Assembly: GCA_026391935.1 (NCBI GenBank)
Contig: JAPLDC010000500.1
Location: 1 to 15,273, forward strand
Direction of reading: 5' to 3'
Source: Bacteroidota bacterium
GTDB taxonomy: Bacteria > Bacteroidota > Bacteroidia > 2-12-FULL-35-15
DNA length: 15,273 bases
Positions 13,598 through 15,273 of the stretch are shown here, piece after piece. The notes below the pieces were generated by a model. The model was not told the origin of the DNA. It searched no databases and saw only the letters and a list, made by a program, of their open reading frames with translations. The translations under genes were made by a program, and so were the position numbers. The stretch's first letter is position 1. Every line of letters begins with the position of its first letter.

Positions 13598-15076
13598 CTA
13601 TCTATTGCTTTTCCATTTTGAAGCGATCTTCCCTTCTTCAACAAGTTTCATTGACAATGCTTTTGAAGAACTCATTAATTTCGCCCCAATCAATGCGGCA
13701 ACAATGGCTTCATCATCTTTGGTTTCAGAAAGCATTTCGGGTGAGTAATGATATTTGATAAAATGGGTGTCAAAATTTCCGGAGGTAAAAGCAGTATGTT
13801 TCAATACGAATTTGCAGAAACTCAATGTCGTTTCAACTCCAACTATTTGGTAGTCGTCAATTGCACGTATCATTCTAAGAATAGCTTCTTCCCTGTCTTT
13901 TCCATGCGTCACCAATTTAGCGATCATCGGATCATAATAAATTGGAATGTCCATTCCTTCTTCAAAACCATCATCCACACGAACTCCTAATCCTTGCGGT
14001 CGCTTATATGTAACTAATTTACCAATATCCGGCAAGAAATTATTTGCAGGATCTTCAGCATAGACACGTACTTCAACGCTATGCCCTTTTATTTTCAGAT
14101 CTTCTTGGTTAAAGGATAATTTTTCACCACGCGCTATCTTGATCTGTTCTTTCACAAGATCAAGGCCGGTGATCATCTCTGTAACTGGGTGTTCCACTTG
14201 CAAGCGTGTGTTCATTTCAAGAAAATAAAAATTTTTATTTTCGTCTAAAAGAAATTCAACTGTACCCGCTCCGACATAATCACACGCTTTACCAACATTT
14301 ACAGCACATTCGCCCATCGCTTTACGGATCTCAGGTGTAAGAACAGAAGATGGAGCTTCTTCAATTACTTTCTGATGGCGTCTTTGAATGGAACACTCAC
14401 GTTCGAACAAATAAACAATGTTTCCATGTGTATCACCTAAAATCTGAATTTCGATATGACGTGGGCCTGCAACATAACGCTCAATAAACACAGAACCATC
14501 ACCAAATGCAGAAGTCGCTTCACTCACAGCCAATTTCATTTGTTCTTCAAATTCTTCAATATTTTCAACGATGCGCATTCCTTTTCCACCACCACCGGCA
14601 CTCGCTTTTACCAAAAGCGGGAATCCCGTTTCGAGTGCCACTTTTTTCCCTTCTTCAATACTAGATATGGCTCCTTCGGAACCTGGCACCATTGGAATCT
14701 TATATTTTTTCACTGCAGCTTTCGCCGATAATTTATCTCCCATCATATTCATTGCTTCAGGAGAAGGTCCTATGAAAGTGATACCTGCCTTTTTTACTTT
14801 TGCAGCAAAATCAGCATTTTCAGAAAGGAATCCATAACCAGGATGAATACCATCAACCTGCAAGGTTTTGCAAACCTCGATAATTTTATCTCCTAATAAA
14901 TATGACTGGTTAGAAGGTGGAGGGCCTATACAAACCGCTTCATCCGCATATTTTACAAATGGGGCATTCCTATCAGCTTCAGAGAATACAGCAACGGTTT
15001 GTATTCCCATTTCTCGGCAAGAACGCATCACTCTTAATGCAATCTCTCCTCTATTAGCAACTAATATTTTGTTCAT
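13598..15076 (-). CDS. accC: Biotin carboxylase subunit of an acyl-CoA carboxylase
   Basis: The enzyme carboxylates biotin on a carrier protein using ATP and bicarbonate, the first half-reaction of acetyl- or propionyl-CoA carboxylase. The 492-residue protein has the start KILVANRGEIALRVMR (3-18) and HPGYGFLSENADFA (78-91). The ATP-grasp glycine loop KASAGGGGKGMRIV (157-170), ECSIQRRHQKVIEEAPS (227-243) and EMNTRLQVEHPVTE (287-300) follow. E287, R291, E295 and R337 stand at the catalytic positions. A C-terminal extension of about 40 residues is longer than in E. coli AccC and typical of Bacteroidota acyl-CoA carboxylases. No biotin carrier or carboxyltransferase gene lies next to it; the neighbour downstream is an unrelated DUF4294 gene. 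It has its own promoter at 15160-15189. The acyl-CoA substrate cannot be told from this subunit. Confidence 0.93.
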   Translation of the reverse strand: MNKILVANRGEIALRVMRSCREMGIQTVAVFSEADRNAPFVKYADEAVCIGPPPSNQSYLLGDKIIEVCKTLQVDGIHPGYGFLSENADFAAKVKKAGITFIGPSPEAMNMMGDKLSAKAAVKKYKIPMVPGSEGAISSIEEGKKVALETGFPLLVKASAGGGGKGMRIVENIEEFEEQMKLAVSEATSAFGDGSVFIERYVAGPRHIEIQILGDTHGNIVYLFERECSIQRRHQKVIEEAPSSVLTPEIRKAMGECAVNVGKACDYVGAGTVEFLLDENKNFYFLEMNTRLQVEHPVTEMITGLDLVKEQIKIARGEKLSFNQEDLKIKGHSVEVRVYAEDPANNFLPDIGKLVTYKRPQGLGVRVDDGFEEGMDIPIYYDPMIAKLVTHGKDREEAILRMIRAIDDYQIVGVETTLSFCKFVLKHTAFTSGNFDTHFIKYHYSPEMLSETKDDEAIVAALIGAKLMSSSKALSMKLVEEGKIASKWKSNR

Positions 15077-15159
15077 AAAATGTTGATTAATAAATATGTG
15101 CTTTTACCATTCAAAAAAATATATTTGTAAAAGGCCAATCCTCTTATTTTGAAGTTGTA

Positions 15160-15189
15160 CAAACCTAATAAAAAAAGTTTTTATTTCAA
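15160..15189 (-). promoter_or_regulatory. Bacteroidota-type promoter for the biotin carboxylase gene
   Basis: On the minus strand, TTG (15189-15187) is followed after exactly 19 bases by TAGGTTTG (15167-15160), a full TAnnTTTG match. The leader would be about 75 bases. Confidence 0.65.
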
Positions 15190-15241
15190 TGAATAATTAA
15201 TCTCAATATCAACAAATTATTACCCCCCTAAAAAATAGATC

Positions 15242-15273
15242 ATGCTTAAAAAAATAACAGTTGTTTTATTTTT
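15242..15273 (+). CDS. Start of an exported protein, cut by the window edge
   Basis: An ATG opens a frame reading MLKKITVVLF, with two lysines followed by hydrophobic residues, like the start of a signal peptide. Only ten codons are visible, so this is a tentative call. It is divergent from the biotin carboxylase gene; a run of six C residues lies shortly upstream of it. Confidence 0.35.
   Translation, partial: MLKKITVVLF

Noticed and set aside
14456..14837. Open frames on the plus strand opposite the biotin carboxylase gene
   Set aside because: They are antisense to well-conserved accC motifs, have no start signal and read as low-quality protein; they are shadows of the real gene.
1..15273. 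CRISPR arrays, tRNA or rRNA genes, insertion sequences, prophage or attachment sites
   Set aside because: No regularly spaced repeats, no cloverleaf or rRNA-like sequence, no transposase or integrase and no long terminal repeats were seen.

Overview
The window looks like a chromosomal segment of a Bacteroidota bacterium. The DNA is AT-rich, ribosome binding sites are weak or absent, and several promoters fit the Bacteroidota pattern (TTG about 19-23 bases upstream of TAnnTTTG). Many products are exported proteins of this phylum: a TonB-dependent receptor, SPII lipoproteins, small beta-barrel outer-membrane proteins and a DUF4294 protein. I cannot place it below phylum. I see no rRNA, tRNA, CRISPR, insertion sequence or phage gene.

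Layout. Positions 1-535 (-) hold the N-terminal part of an exported protein with a carboxypeptidase-regulatory-like domain. Positions 820-3840 (-) form a vitamin B12 unit: a clear cobalamin riboswitch, a BtuB-like TonB-dependent receptor, and an overlapping Dph6-like PP-loop ATPase. Divergent from it (3910-4395, +) is an RluF-type pseudouridine synthase that appears cut short. Positions 4336-7456 (-) hold two related beta-barrel proteins flanking two lipoproteins, split into two units by a strong hairpin terminator. Then come pcm (-) and, divergent from it, a + strand run: Gfo/Idh/MocA oxidoreductase, lipoprotein, WcaJ-like polyprenyl-phosphate sugar transferase, and 3-hydroxybutyryl-CoA dehydrogenase. 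Two bidirectional terminators separate this run from a convergent DUF4294 gene (-). A solo biotin carboxylase (-) and the first codons of a + strand exported protein close the window.

How the genes work together. The B12 unit is the most coherent system: a riboswitch senses cobalamin, the receptor would import corrinoids, and the Dph6-like enzyme is co-regulated although bacteria are not known to make diphthamide. The oxidoreductase, lipoprotein and sugar transferase suggest envelope or exopolysaccharide work.

The main anomalies are two apparent small deletions at gene 3' ends. The receptor stops making barrel-like sequence at about residue 669, and an out-of-frame LRYSL-stop overlaps the next start codon as TAATG. 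The pseudouridine synthase loses its conserved C-terminus exactly where it runs into the antisense of the neighbouring beta-barrel gene. Both may be real lesions or assembly errors; read mapping would decide.
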